A stretch of 64,000 nucleotides of DNA, taken from positions 248,001 to 312,000 of the forward strand of contig NZ_VXKJ01000037.1 of the NCBI RefSeq assembly GCF_008693075.1, written 5' to 3'. The stretch comes from Corynebacterium phocae (GTDB lineage Bacteria; Actinomycetota; Actinomycetes; Mycobacteriales; Mycobacteriaceae). A model generated the notes under the pieces. That model saw only the letters and a list, made by a program, of their open reading frames with translations. It did no database searches and was not told the DNA's origin. This document shows, piece by piece, positions 45,091 through 53,112 of the stretch (the first letter of the stretch is position 1; each line of letters opens with the position of its first letter). Both the position numbers and the translations under genes were made by a program.

Positions 45091-46185
45091 ATGAAGAACC
45101 CCGCGCGCAAGGCACAGGCGCTGTCGCGATTGAGGTTTAGCCGGGAAAAGAAAAATCCTACCGGTGACATGACCTTGATAGAGCACTTGCAGGAACTCCG
45201 CAAGCGCTTGTTTTTGGCTGTCTTGTTCCTCTCCTTGGGAACCGCAGTGGGCTTTATTTGGTACGGTTCCGCACCAGCCGGGTGGGCACCGCTGGGGGAA
45301 ATCCTGCGTCAGCCCTATTGCGACTTGCCTCCGGAGATGCGCGCCTCTTTTAACGCGGACAACGAATGCCGGCTTTTAGCCACCCGGCCTTTCGAGATGT
45401 TTATGCTCCGCCTCAAGGTGGGGGCCTTGGCCGGTGTGGTGATTTCTTCTCCGCTGTGGCTCTACCAAGTGTGGGCTTTCATTGTCCCCGGTTTGCACAA
45501 AAACGAACGCCGCTGGACCTACGCTTTTGTCAGTGTTGCCGTCTTGCTTTTCACTGCTGGCGCGTTGCTGGCCTACTTCGTGATGAGCATTGGCCTGCGT
45601 TTCTTGCTGGGGATTGGTGATGAGTTCCAGGCGGCCGCGCTATCGGGCGGGGACTATTACAACTACTTCCTTGCGCTGCTGGTTATCTTTGGTATCAGCT
45701 TCGAGGTCCCCCTAGTTATTGTCATGCTCAATGTTTTAGGGATTGTGGAGTATGCCACTGTTAAGGGCAAGCGCCGGTTGACCGTGGTCATCATCATGGT
45801 GTTCGCGGCGGTGTTGACCCCGGGAGGTGAGCCGGCGTCCATGCTGATCATGTCCGTCTGCGTGTGGCTCTTGGTGGAGTTGGCTTTCCAGTTCTGCCGT
45901 ATCAATGACAAACGCCGCAACCGTAGCCGTCCCGAGTGGATGGATGTAGATGATGAATCCGCAGCCCCGGTGGCCCCTGCGCAACCGGTGGCGCCGCCTG
46001 CTCCCGCACCTGCCCCTAGGCGCGTGCAGCCAGGCTATCCACCGCAACCAGCGCGGCCAGCTAGTCCCTCCCCAACACCTGTCGCACCGCAGCCCGTCCA
46101 GTCCACACGGACGCAGGAATCTTCTCACCCGCAGCGTCCAGGCAGGCCAGCGCCTAAAGCTAATCCTTTTGATGATGTCCTGTAA
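45091..46185 (+). CDS. tatC: TatC with a proline-rich tail
   Basis: A 364-residue Tat receptor subunit with six membrane helices. MTLIEHLQELRKRLFLAVLF is the conserved N-terminus; RPFEMFMLRLKVG, PLWLYQVWAFIVPGLHKNER and FGISFEVPLVI are further landmarks, including the phenylalanine-glutamate site that binds twin-arginine signals. The C-terminal tail (about residues 285-364) is rich in Pro, Ala and Gln, is cytoplasmic and longer than in enterobacterial TatC (about 258 residues). It lies downstream of tatA; no tatB is present here. Confidence 0.95.
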   Translation: MKNPARKAQALSRLRFSREKKNPTGDMTLIEHLQELRKRLFLAVLFLSLGTAVGFIWYGSAPAGWAPLGEILRQPYCDLPPEMRASFNADNECRLLATRPFEMFMLRLKVGALAGVVISSPLWLYQVWAFIVPGLHKNERRWTYAFVSVAVLLFTAGALLAYFVMSIGLRFLLGIGDEFQAAALSGGDYYNYFLALLVIFGISFEVPLVIVMLNVLGIVEYATVKGKRRLTVVIIMVFAAVLTPGGEPASMLIMSVCVWLLVELAFQFCRINDKRRNRSRPEWMDVDDESAAPVAPAQPVAPPAPAPAPRRVQPGYPPQPARPASPSPTPVAPQPVQSTRTQESSHPQRPGRPAPKANPFDDVL

Positions 46186-46196
46186 TCTGGGAAAGT

Positions 46197-48953
46197 ATGA
46201 CGCACCTTGAGCAGTTTGCGGCTGAGCTTTCTCACCCGCTTGACCCTTTCCAGATCGAAGGCTGCAAGGCGGTGGAGGCGGACCACGGCGTGCTGGTATG
46301 CGCGCCCACCGGTGCCGGCAAAACCATAGTCGGTGAATTCGCTGTCTCTCTTGCCTTATCGCGCGGTACGAAGTGTTTTTACACTACTCCTATCAAGGCG
46401 CTGAGTAACCAGAAGTACCACGATCTAGTGGCCCAACACGGTGAGGACGCCGTGGGGTTGCTTACGGGTGATGTATCCATCAACGGCCACGCTGAGATTG
46501 TAGTGATGACAACTGAGGTTCTGCGCAACATGATCTACGCGGAATCTTCCGCCCTGGACCGTCTAACCCACGTGGTCATGGATGAGATTCACTTTTTAGC
46601 GGATTCCTCCCGTGGCGTGGTGTGGGAAGAGGTCATTTTGAACCTGCATCCCTCGGTCAACATCGTGGGACTTTCTGCCACTGTTTCTAACTCTGAGGAA
46701 TTTGGCCAGTGGCTGTCCACCGTGCGCGGGGATACCAAAGTAATTGTGTCTGAGCACCGTCCTGTTCCGTTGGATCAATGGATGCTTGTTGGCCGCCAGA
46801 TCTATCCACTGTTCGAGCCGGAAACCGGCGGCGCGGTTAATGAACAATTGGTTCGCAAGATTAGCAGGCTAGAGGCTGGGGACACGGACCGTTCTGAGGG
46901 CTTCCGCAACCGCTCACGGGAGGACAGCGCGCGTTCGGGCGCTCCCCGGAAGCAAGACCGCTACCGGCCACTGGGGCGGCCAGAAGCACTGCGGGTGCTT
47001 CAAGACCACTCCATGCTGCCCGCAATTACTTTCATCTTCTCCCGCGCGGGCTGTGACGCGGCCTTATACCAGTGTCTACGCTCCCGCATGGTCTTGACCA
47101 CGGAGGAAGAATCCACCCAGATTAAAGCAATAGTGGACGCAGGGGTGGAGGGGATTCCGGAGGAGGACTTGCAGGTACTCGACTTCAAACGGTGGCGCCA
47201 GGCACTCTCCCGGGGCTTCGCGGCCCATCACGCTGGCATGTTGCCGGCCTTCCGCCATATTGTTGAGGACCTCTTTGTCAAGGGCTTGGTTAGGGCGGTC
47301 TTTGCCACAGAAACCCTGGCGCTGGGAATCAACATGCCCGCGCGTACTGTCTTGCTTGAAAAACTGGTGAAATACAACGGTGAGGCCCACGTGGATCTCA
47401 CCCCGGGCCAGTACACTCAGCTCACCGGCCGTGCGGGCCGCCGCGGCATCGATACTTTGGGCAACGCGGTGGTGCAGTGGGCACCGGCTATGGACCCGCG
47501 TGCGGTGGCGGGCTTGGCCTCTACCCGTACCTACCCGCTCAATTCCACCTTTGCCCCCGGCTACAACATGGCCATCAACTTGTTGGGACTGATGGGGTTC
47601 GATGAGTCGCTGCGCCTAATCGAGAGGTCTTTCGCGCAGTTCCAGGCGGACGGCTCCGTGGTGGAGGAAGCCAACAAGATTGAACGCGCTCAACAACAAG
47701 TGCAGGAAAAGCGCGCCGAGTTGCTGGCAGAGGTAGACGCCCTGGCACCGCCGGTTCGCGATGGGGAGGATCCCAAAGAGTTACTGGTGGAGTACACCGA
47801 CTTGCGCCAGGAACTCACTGCGGAGGAACGTCGCTCACATGCTGACGCCACCGCGCAGCGTAGCCAAGAAGTCATCAAGGTCCTAGCCCGCTTACAGCTG
47901 GGTGAGGTTATAGCCCTACCTGGAAAGAAGCGCCCCATTCTTGCGGTGGTGTGCCAACCGGCCAACCAAGCACAGGATCCACGGCCGTGGGTGACCACCG
48001 AGGAGGGCTGGTCCGGCAGGATTGATGCTTCTGGCATAGCCAACGCCCCGATTGTGGTGGGGAATATGCGTCTTCCACGCCATATTGCTAAGAGCCCGCG
48101 GCGCCATTCCCGTCAGATTGTTTCTGAGTTCCGGCGTGGCCACTTTGACCGGCCGCGCAAGATGAAAGCCAAGGCCAGGGTTCGCCCAAGTAAAAAGGTA
48201 GGGCAGTTGCGGGAGGCCATCCGGCAGCACCCAGTGCACGGCTGGCCCACCGATGACCGGGAGAAGTTGGCGCGCCTGGCCCAACAGGTGGCGCGGAAGG
48301 AGCGTGAGGCCCAGCACTTAGAAGCCGTTGTCTCCAAGGCGCGGGATACCTTGGGCACCACCTTTGCGCGGATTGTGGATCTGCTTTCGGAGATGGACTA
48401 CGTGGAGTTCGAAGGTTACGGCCAGGAACGCCACCCCGTTATCACTGAGGAGGGGGAGCGCTTAGCTCAGATTCACTCCGAGGCGGATCTGCTGGTGGCG
48501 CAATGCCTCAAGCGCGGTATCTGGAACAACCTCGATCCCGCGGAGCTAGCCGGTGTGGCCTCGATGTGTATTTTCGAAAACCGGAAGGCAATTTCCGGTA
48601 CTCCGGAGGCGGCCACGGAAACCATGGCTGATGCCATGGACGCCACCATGCGCATCTATTCCGAGCTAACGGCTGATGAACAGCGGCACCGCCTGCCGCT
48701 GACCCGCGTCCCGGATCCCGGTTTTGCCCTGGCCATCCACCAATGGACGGCCGGCGCGCCCCTGGGCTACTGCATGGCGGCAGCTAATGAATCCGGCGCG
48801 GAGCTAAGCCCCGGCGACTTTGTTCGGTGGTGCCGTCAGGTAATCGATTTGCTGCAGCAGGTGGCCAAAACCGGTTACGAGGATGAGATCCGATATAACG
48901 CGCGGCGTGCCATGGATGCTATCCAGCGTGGCGTGGTAGCTATTGGTGCCTAG
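46197..48953 (+). CDS. helY: HelY/Ski2-like DEAD/DEAH helicase
   Basis: A 918-residue superfamily 2 helicase of the Ski2/Mtr4-like group. Motif I is CAPTGAGKTIVGEFA, motif II VMDEIHFL, motif III LSATVSN, and motif VI QLTGRAGRRGID. The C-terminal half holds the rRNA-processing-arch type and DSHCT domains typical for the group. HelY is thought to act in RNA metabolism in actinobacteria, but its target is not known. It starts 11 bases after tatC. A strong terminator follows the stop. Confidence 0.92.
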   Translation: MTHLEQFAAELSHPLDPFQIEGCKAVEADHGVLVCAPTGAGKTIVGEFAVSLALSRGTKCFYTTPIKALSNQKYHDLVAQHGEDAVGLLTGDVSINGHAEIVVMTTEVLRNMIYAESSALDRLTHVVMDEIHFLADSSRGVVWEEVILNLHPSVNIVGLSATVSNSEEFGQWLSTVRGDTKVIVSEHRPVPLDQWMLVGRQIYPLFEPETGGAVNEQLVRKISRLEAGDTDRSEGFRNRSREDSARSGAPRKQDRYRPLGRPEALRVLQDHSMLPAITFIFSRAGCDAALYQCLRSRMVLTTEEESTQIKAIVDAGVEGIPEEDLQVLDFKRWRQALSRGFAAHHAGMLPAFRHIVEDLFVKGLVRAVFATETLALGINMPARTVLLEKLVKYNGEAHVDLTPGQYTQLTGRAGRRGIDTLGNAVVQWAPAMDPRAVAGLASTRTYPLNSTFAPGYNMAINLLGLMGFDESLRLIERSFAQFQADGSVVEEANKIERAQQQVQEKRAELLAEVDALAPPVRDGEDPKELLVEYTDLRQELTAEERRSHADATAQRSQEVIKVLARLQLGEVIALPGKKRPILAVVCQPANQAQDPRPWVTTEEGWSGRIDASGIANAPIVVGNMRLPRHIAKSPRRHSRQIVSEFRRGHFDRPRKMKAKARVRPSKKVGQLREAIRQHPVHGWPTDDREKLARLAQQVARKEREAQHLEAVVSKARDTLGTTFARIVDLLSEMDYVEFEGYGQERHPVITEEGERLAQIHSEADLLVAQCLKRGIWNNLDPAELAGVASMCIFENRKAISGTPEAATETMADAMDATMRIYSELTADEQRHRLPLTRVPDPGFALAIHQWTAGAPLGYCMAAANESGAELSPGDFVRWCRQVIDLLQQVAKTGYEDEIRYNARRAMDAIQRGVVAIGA

Positions 48954-48976
48954 CGCGCCCTGCTGCGCGCTTTTTG
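48952..48976 (+). terminator. Rho-independent terminator of helY
   Basis: AGCGCG (48952-48957) pairs with CGCGCT (48966-48971), followed by a run of T. It overlaps the helY stop codon. Confidence 0.85.
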
Positions 48977-49042
48977 CAGCTCCGGTCTCAACAAGGGCCG
49001 CCTGACAGTTCGGGTGTTGCCTGACGGAGAAATGGAGCCAGG

Positions 49043-49642
49043 CTAGTCCGCGAGCAACGCCCGCGCGGCTGCCCGGAGTGCGGGCAGGTATTTATCCACC
49101 CGCGCAATCGTTGCGATGTGGAGGTTTGTACCGAGCGGATCGAACACTAAAGATTGAATGCCCACTACCGCGCCGTTGTGTTCTACGGCCGCACCAGAAT
49201 CACCTTTGATAGCCGGGCTGAAAGCGATCAATGCGTGCCTTAAGCGCGTGTACGTCCGCCGGGCGATGGCAAAGGGGACCGGCATCACCAACACCCCGGA
49301 GCGGGTCTGCACCTTTTTCGCGCCACCGCCAAATCCGTGGGTTAACAAAGGCGCACCGAGCTGCGGCGGGACAGAAGCCAGACCTGGCAGGCGGGTCCGG
49401 GGTCCGGGGCGGCTGAGCAGGACCAGTGCCATGTCCGTTCCGTCTATCTGGCGAACGGCGGCAATGGTTCCGCCACGGGCCGCCACGCGTGGGACGGCGG
49501 GCAGGTCCCTAAAGAAATGGGCGCAGGTCAGCACCAGCCGGGAAGATCCTTCACTGGGCTGAAAATCCGGGGAAATAAACACCCCAGAGCAATACTTCTT
49601 GCCCGCGACTATCCGCACGTAGGGCTCGTTGAGAACATTCAT
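49043..49642 (-). CDS. Trypsin-like serine protease without a visible signal peptide
   Basis: A 199-residue trypsin-fold protein. The catalytic triad is visible: His in LTCAHFF (where most have TAAHC), Asp in DGTDMALVLL, and Ser in IKGDSGAAV, in the normal order. From ATG 49642 (MNVLNEPYVRIVAGKKYCSG) there is no signal peptide; the in-frame sequence upstream does not provide one either. IVAGKKYCSGVF resembles the IVGG start of mature trypsin-like proteases, so it may act without a propeptide. It could be intracellular, exported by another route, or inactive. It is divergent from pepQ, 150 bases apart. Confidence 0.82.
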   Translation of the reverse strand: MNVLNEPYVRIVAGKKYCSGVFISPDFQPSEGSSRLVLTCAHFFRDLPAVPRVAARGGTIAAVRQIDGTDMALVLLSRPGPRTRLPGLASVPPQLGAPLLTHGFGGGAKKVQTRSGVLVMPVPFAIARRTYTRLRHALIAFSPAIKGDSGAAVEHNGAVVGIQSLVFDPLGTNLHIATIARVDKYLPALRAAARALLAD

Positions 49643-49780
49643 CGCACTTAAGCCTAGCGTTGCGCCCGGTTTCGTAGCTAACGCCAAACGCCGCGGATTC
49701 CTGGGAACCCAACCACCGGCCAAGGCGCCCGCGATAGCGTCCACTGCGGATTGGTGCCAGAACGTTGTGGTGCGGCGGGC

Positions 49781-49786
49781 TAGAAT
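49781..49786 (+). promoter_or_regulatory. -10 element of pepQ (leaderless or very short leader)
   Basis: TAGAAT ends six bases before the ATG at 49793. AGGAGA fills the gap, so the site doubles as a possible ribosome-binding sequence if the transcript starts earlier. Confidence 0.45.
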
Positions 49787-49792
49787 AGGAGA

Positions 49793-50923
49793 ATGTTTCC
49801 AGCAAAGATCTACACCGAACGCCTCCACAAAGCCCAAGAACTTGCAGCTAAACGAGGAATTAGTGCCGTAATTGTCACTCCCGGCCCTGATTTCGCGTAC
49901 CTTACCGGGTCCTGGATGAGCTCCCATGAACGCCTGAGTGCAGTGGTCATTCCGGCTACGGGCACGGTCTGTGCGGTGGTGCCTGCCACCGACGCTTTTG
50001 AAGTCCATTACTTATCGGATTGGGGTGTGAACGTCCTCGGATGGACCGACGGGCAAGATCCACACGGCTTAGTCCTGGAACAATTGTCCAAGCACACGGC
50101 CGAAACAGGAGAGAACCAGCAAGATAACAGCGCAATTGCCGTTAGCTCTGCAATGACGGCCGACCACCTGCTGCGCCTCCAGAAGCTGTCAGGGAAGCTT
50201 TTTGTGCCAGCAAACTCGGTGTTAGCGGAGTTGTTCACGGTAAAGGATTCGGCTGAGATAGAACAACTTGACGCTTGCGCCCGGGCCATAGACGCCGTTC
50301 ACGCGCAAGTTCCGGCGCTGCTGCAACCAGGGTCTACGGAAAACGATGTCGCAGAGAAATTGCACGAGCTTATTCTTAAAGAGCACTCCAGCGTTGACTT
50401 TGTCATTGTCGGTTCCGGGCCAAACGGGGCAAACCCCCACCACAGCCATAGCGACCGCGTACTCGAAGAAGGTGACGTGGTGGTCGTTGACTTGGGCGGC
50501 ACCTTCGGCGTGGGGTATCACTCGGATTGCACACGGACCTACATCGTTGGCGGCCGCGACAAAGCATCTCCGGAAGTTATTGCGGCCTACGACGTGTTGT
50601 ATGCGGCGCAACTAAACGCCCGTGAGTTGGCGTCCCCGGGTATCTCCGCTCAAGCGGTGGATGCGGCGGCGCGGTCCGTCATCGCGGAGGCCGGCTTTGG
50701 GGAGTATTTCACCCACCGTACCGGGCACGGGATTGGGCTTTCCACTCATGAGGAACCCTTTATTATGGCAGGAAATAGCCTAGAGCTGGAGGAAAACATG
50801 GCCTTTTCCATCGAGCCGGGAATCTACGTTCCGGGAAAGTGGGGTATGCGCCTCGAGGATATCGTGGTCACCACCGCTGACGGGATACGGTCGTTGAATC
50901 AGGCTCCACGGGAGCTGCGATGA
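49793..50923 (+). CDS. pepQ: M24 family Xaa-Pro peptidase
   Basis: A 376-residue dinuclear-metal peptidase of the M24 group (aminopeptidase P/prolidase). The N-terminal creatinase-like domain covers about residues 1-145. The metal ligands lie in VVVDLGGTFGVGYHSDCTRTY (two Asp), HRTGHGIGLSTHEEP (His), MAFSIEPGIYV (Glu) and WGMRLEDIVV (Glu). It cleaves Xaa-Pro bonds in peptides. The stop overlaps the ATG of the following reductase gene by four bases, so the two are translationally coupled. Confidence 0.93.
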   Translation: MFPAKIYTERLHKAQELAAKRGISAVIVTPGPDFAYLTGSWMSSHERLSAVVIPATGTVCAVVPATDAFEVHYLSDWGVNVLGWTDGQDPHGLVLEQLSKHTAETGENQQDNSAIAVSSAMTADHLLRLQKLSGKLFVPANSVLAELFTVKDSAEIEQLDACARAIDAVHAQVPALLQPGSTENDVAEKLHELILKEHSSVDFVIVGSGPNGANPHHSHSDRVLEEGDVVVVDLGGTFGVGYHSDCTRTYIVGGRDKASPEVIAAYDVLYAAQLNARELASPGISAQAVDAAARSVIAEAGFGEYFTHRTGHGIGLSTHEEPFIMAGNSLELEENMAFSIEPGIYVPGKWGMRLEDIVVTTADGIRSLNQAPRELR

Positions 50924-51675
50924 GTTCTCCAGAGGGGGCCATTTTAGTCCTCGGCGGTCGCTCTGACATTGGGGGTCAACTGGCGCTGCGTCTCTGTGAG
51001 GGCCGCCCGGTGGTTTTGGCCGCGCGGGGTAACCACGGTTTGGACGGCGTAGCGAAGCAACTACGCCAGCGCGGGGCCAGCCGTGTGACCATCCTCGATT
51101 TTGACGCCACAGACTGCGAACGCCACCGGGAGGTATTCGATGAGGCCGAGCGCAGCGTGGGACCGGTTACCACCGCCATCGTGGCTTTTGGAATCCTCGG
51201 GGAGCAAGCGCGTGCCGAAACTGATGAGGCGCATGCCTTGGAAATTGCCGTTGTGGACTACGCGGCGCAGGTTTCCATGCTCACAGTGCTGGCAAGCCGA
51301 ATGCGCTCCGGTCACATAGTGGCTTTTACTTCCATTGCAGGTTGGCGTGCCCGCCGTGCCAACTATGTCTACGGTTCCACGAAGGCCGGCTTGGACGCCT
51401 TTTGTCAGGGCTTGGCCGATAAGCTGCATGGGGGTCCGCTCGCCTTAATCACGGCCCGGCCAGGTTTCGTGATTGGCTCCATGTCCGCCGGCATGAAGCC
51501 GGCCCCACTTTCTGTCACCCCTGATGTGGTAGCCGACTACGTTGTTCACGCGATTGCCAAGGACTCATCCCGCAGCCCCCGTTCCCGAACGTTGTGGATT
51601 CCGGGGAAGCTGCAGTTGTTGGCGTGGGTGATGGCCGCAGTTCCGCGCCCTATTTGGCGGCACATGCCGCGGTAA
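50920..51675 (+). CDS. SDR oxidoreductase, DprE2-like
   Basis: A 251-residue short-chain dehydrogenase. LVLGGRSDIGGQLALRL is the NAD(P)-binding motif and YVYGSTKAGLDAF the Tyr-x-x-x-Lys catalytic pair. AIVAFGILGEQ, WRARRANYVYGSTKAG and the C-terminal PRPIWRHMP are close to DprE2, the reductase of decaprenyl-phospho-arabinose synthesis. DprE2 is normally next to dprE1, which is absent here, so this is probably a paralogue of unknown substrate. It overlaps pepQ by four bases. Confidence 0.85.
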   Translation: MSSPEGAILVLGGRSDIGGQLALRLCEGRPVVLAARGNHGLDGVAKQLRQRGASRVTILDFDATDCERHREVFDEAERSVGPVTTAIVAFGILGEQARAETDEAHALEIAVVDYAAQVSMLTVLASRMRSGHIVAFTSIAGWRARRANYVYGSTKAGLDAFCQGLADKLHGGPLALITARPGFVIGSMSAGMKPAPLSVTPDVVADYVVHAIAKDSSRSPRSRTLWIPGKLQLLAWVMAAVPRPIWRHMPR

Positions 51676-51691
51676 GGAGAATTTTAAATAA

Positions 51692-52423
51692 TCACTTCAG
51701 AAGGGGGGATCCCGCGTCGAAGATATATCCGCGTGGAGCCAGGAACCGCACCACCACATCCGCGTCTTCCTCGCTAAGATCGTGGAATACTATCCCACCC
51801 CACGGAGTGACTGAGGTGGCAACCTCCATCCGCCCAATCATTTCTGCGTGTGCTGCGGGGATAGCGTTGTCAGCAACCCTGGCACCAAGGCTGACGGTCC
51901 CGGGATTATCCTCATGTGGTAGCCAACCTATGGGTTGGCTGCTGGCCTCCAACGTGGGCGTGGTTCCGGTGCCCTGTGGGGCCTGGTGAAGGGTAGACAG
52001 CACTTCCTGGGCTACCTCTTCCACCATGATTCCGGTCTTTGCTGGCTGCCCGGCTACCAGGATGTCCGCTGTCCATCCGTCTAGCACCACGCACAAGTCC
52101 AGATTCAAGGCGCTGATGAGGCCGTCTCCGCCTTCCACACCTACTTGCCTTCCTGCGAAGTCGTATTGAGCCAACGCGAACGCAAGTTCCCGGGCCTCAG
52201 CATGCAGGGGAGAGGCCAAGACCTGCGAATGATGCAAGCGCCGGATGTGTTTTGCCGGTTCCTGGCTCACATTCCGCAGTTCAAGACCTGAATTGGGGGT
52301 TAGGTAGATAACGCCACCGGCAATCCGCTCGGCTTCTGCAGCCAGCTCGAGCCAATGGTGGGACTCCAGGTTTCCCCCGGGTGGGGTGATCAGCAAATTC
52401 TGGGAAGAGGGTTTTTCAGTCAT
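51692..52423 (-). CDS. CobG/nitrite-sulfite reductase-like protein lacking cluster cysteines
   Basis: A 243-residue protein whose N-terminal part, GGVIYLTPNSGLELRNVS, resembles the ferredoxin-like half-domain of CobG and nitrite/sulfite reductases, where siroheme enzymes bind substrate. CobG and those reductases need four cysteines for a [4Fe-4S] cluster; here there is only one, in LDLCVVLDG. The protein is also shorter than CobG. It is either a degenerate remnant of cobalamin synthesis or a reused domain with a binding role. The start ATG lies 17 bases from a stop-free upstream stretch. The assignment is tentative. Confidence 0.5.
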   Translation of the reverse strand: MTEKPSSQNLLITPPGGNLESHHWLELAAEAERIAGGVIYLTPNSGLELRNVSQEPAKHIRRLHHSQVLASPLHAEARELAFALAQYDFAGRQVGVEGGDGLISALNLDLCVVLDGWTADILVAGQPAKTGIMVEEVAQEVLSTLHQAPQGTGTTPTLEASSQPIGWLPHEDNPGTVSLGARVADNAIPAAHAEMIGRMEVATSVTPWGGIVFHDLSEEDADVVVRFLAPRGYIFDAGSPLLK

Positions 52424-52540
52424 GGCGCCTTAGTTTAATCCTTGGCAGTCCCGCGGCTGATTTTGGCTCTGCGCTCTTAACGAACCGCCGGGTGACGTGC
52501 TAGGTCATTTGCCACAAGAGTCAGTACACTGAAGGGCATT

Positions 52541-53107
52541 ATGCCTCTTTTGTATATCTTCGCGTATTTCTTGCTGGAAACCCTAGCTTTCTGGGCCGTT
52601 GCTGAGCTCATTGGTGTCGGGTGGGCGCTGCTAGCGCTGTTTGTCACCATGCTGTGTGGCATGAGCATTGCCATGTTCGAAATTCGTCGCTTAATGAGCC
52701 AAAAGGTCATCTCTGACGGCCGTGGTGGACTGGTAGTCAAACAGGAAGGTGTTGGCAAACTTGCCGGCAACGTTGGCCTTACTTTGGGCGGTGGCCTCCT
52801 GCTGTCCGCGCCGGGCTTTGTTACTTCGCTTGTTGGTCTTTTTATGATCCTTCCTCCCACCCGCGCTCTTATGCGTAAGGTGATAAGTTTCAAGGTCGTA
52901 CGGGGTGTGGAGCGCGCCGGCGTTCGTTTCTATGAGGCGGCCAATATGTCCAAGCCCGCGGATTCCTACGGCTCCTTTTCCACGGGGCACTCTGGCAGTT
53001 CTTCCTCGCGCGAGCACGGGGCTGCTGAACCGGAGGTTATTGATGAGGAAGAGCTTCGCAAGTGGTCCGAATCCATAGACCCGGATGACTTCACCGGCCG
53101 GAAATAG
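52541..53107 (+). CDS. fxsA: FxsA family membrane protein
   Basis: A 188-residue protein with two to three membrane helices in its first 110 residues, beginning LLYIFAYFLLETLAFWAVAEL. The middle segment LLLSAPGFVTSLVGLFMILPPTRALM is characteristic of FxsA, named from suppression of F-plasmid exclusion of phage T7. The C-terminal 60 residues are polar, ending in an acidic, Ser-rich tail. A -10 element TACACT lies ten bases before the ATG, so the leader is only a few bases. lnt follows five bases after the stop. Confidence 0.88.
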   Translation: MPLLYIFAYFLLETLAFWAVAELIGVGWALLALFVTMLCGMSIAMFEIRRLMSQKVISDGRGGLVVKQEGVGKLAGNVGLTLGGGLLLSAPGFVTSLVGLFMILPPTRALMRKVISFKVVRGVERAGVRFYEAANMSKPADSYGSFSTGHSGSSSSREHGAAEPEVIDEEELRKWSESIDPDDFTGRK

Positions 53108-53112
53108 GAACC

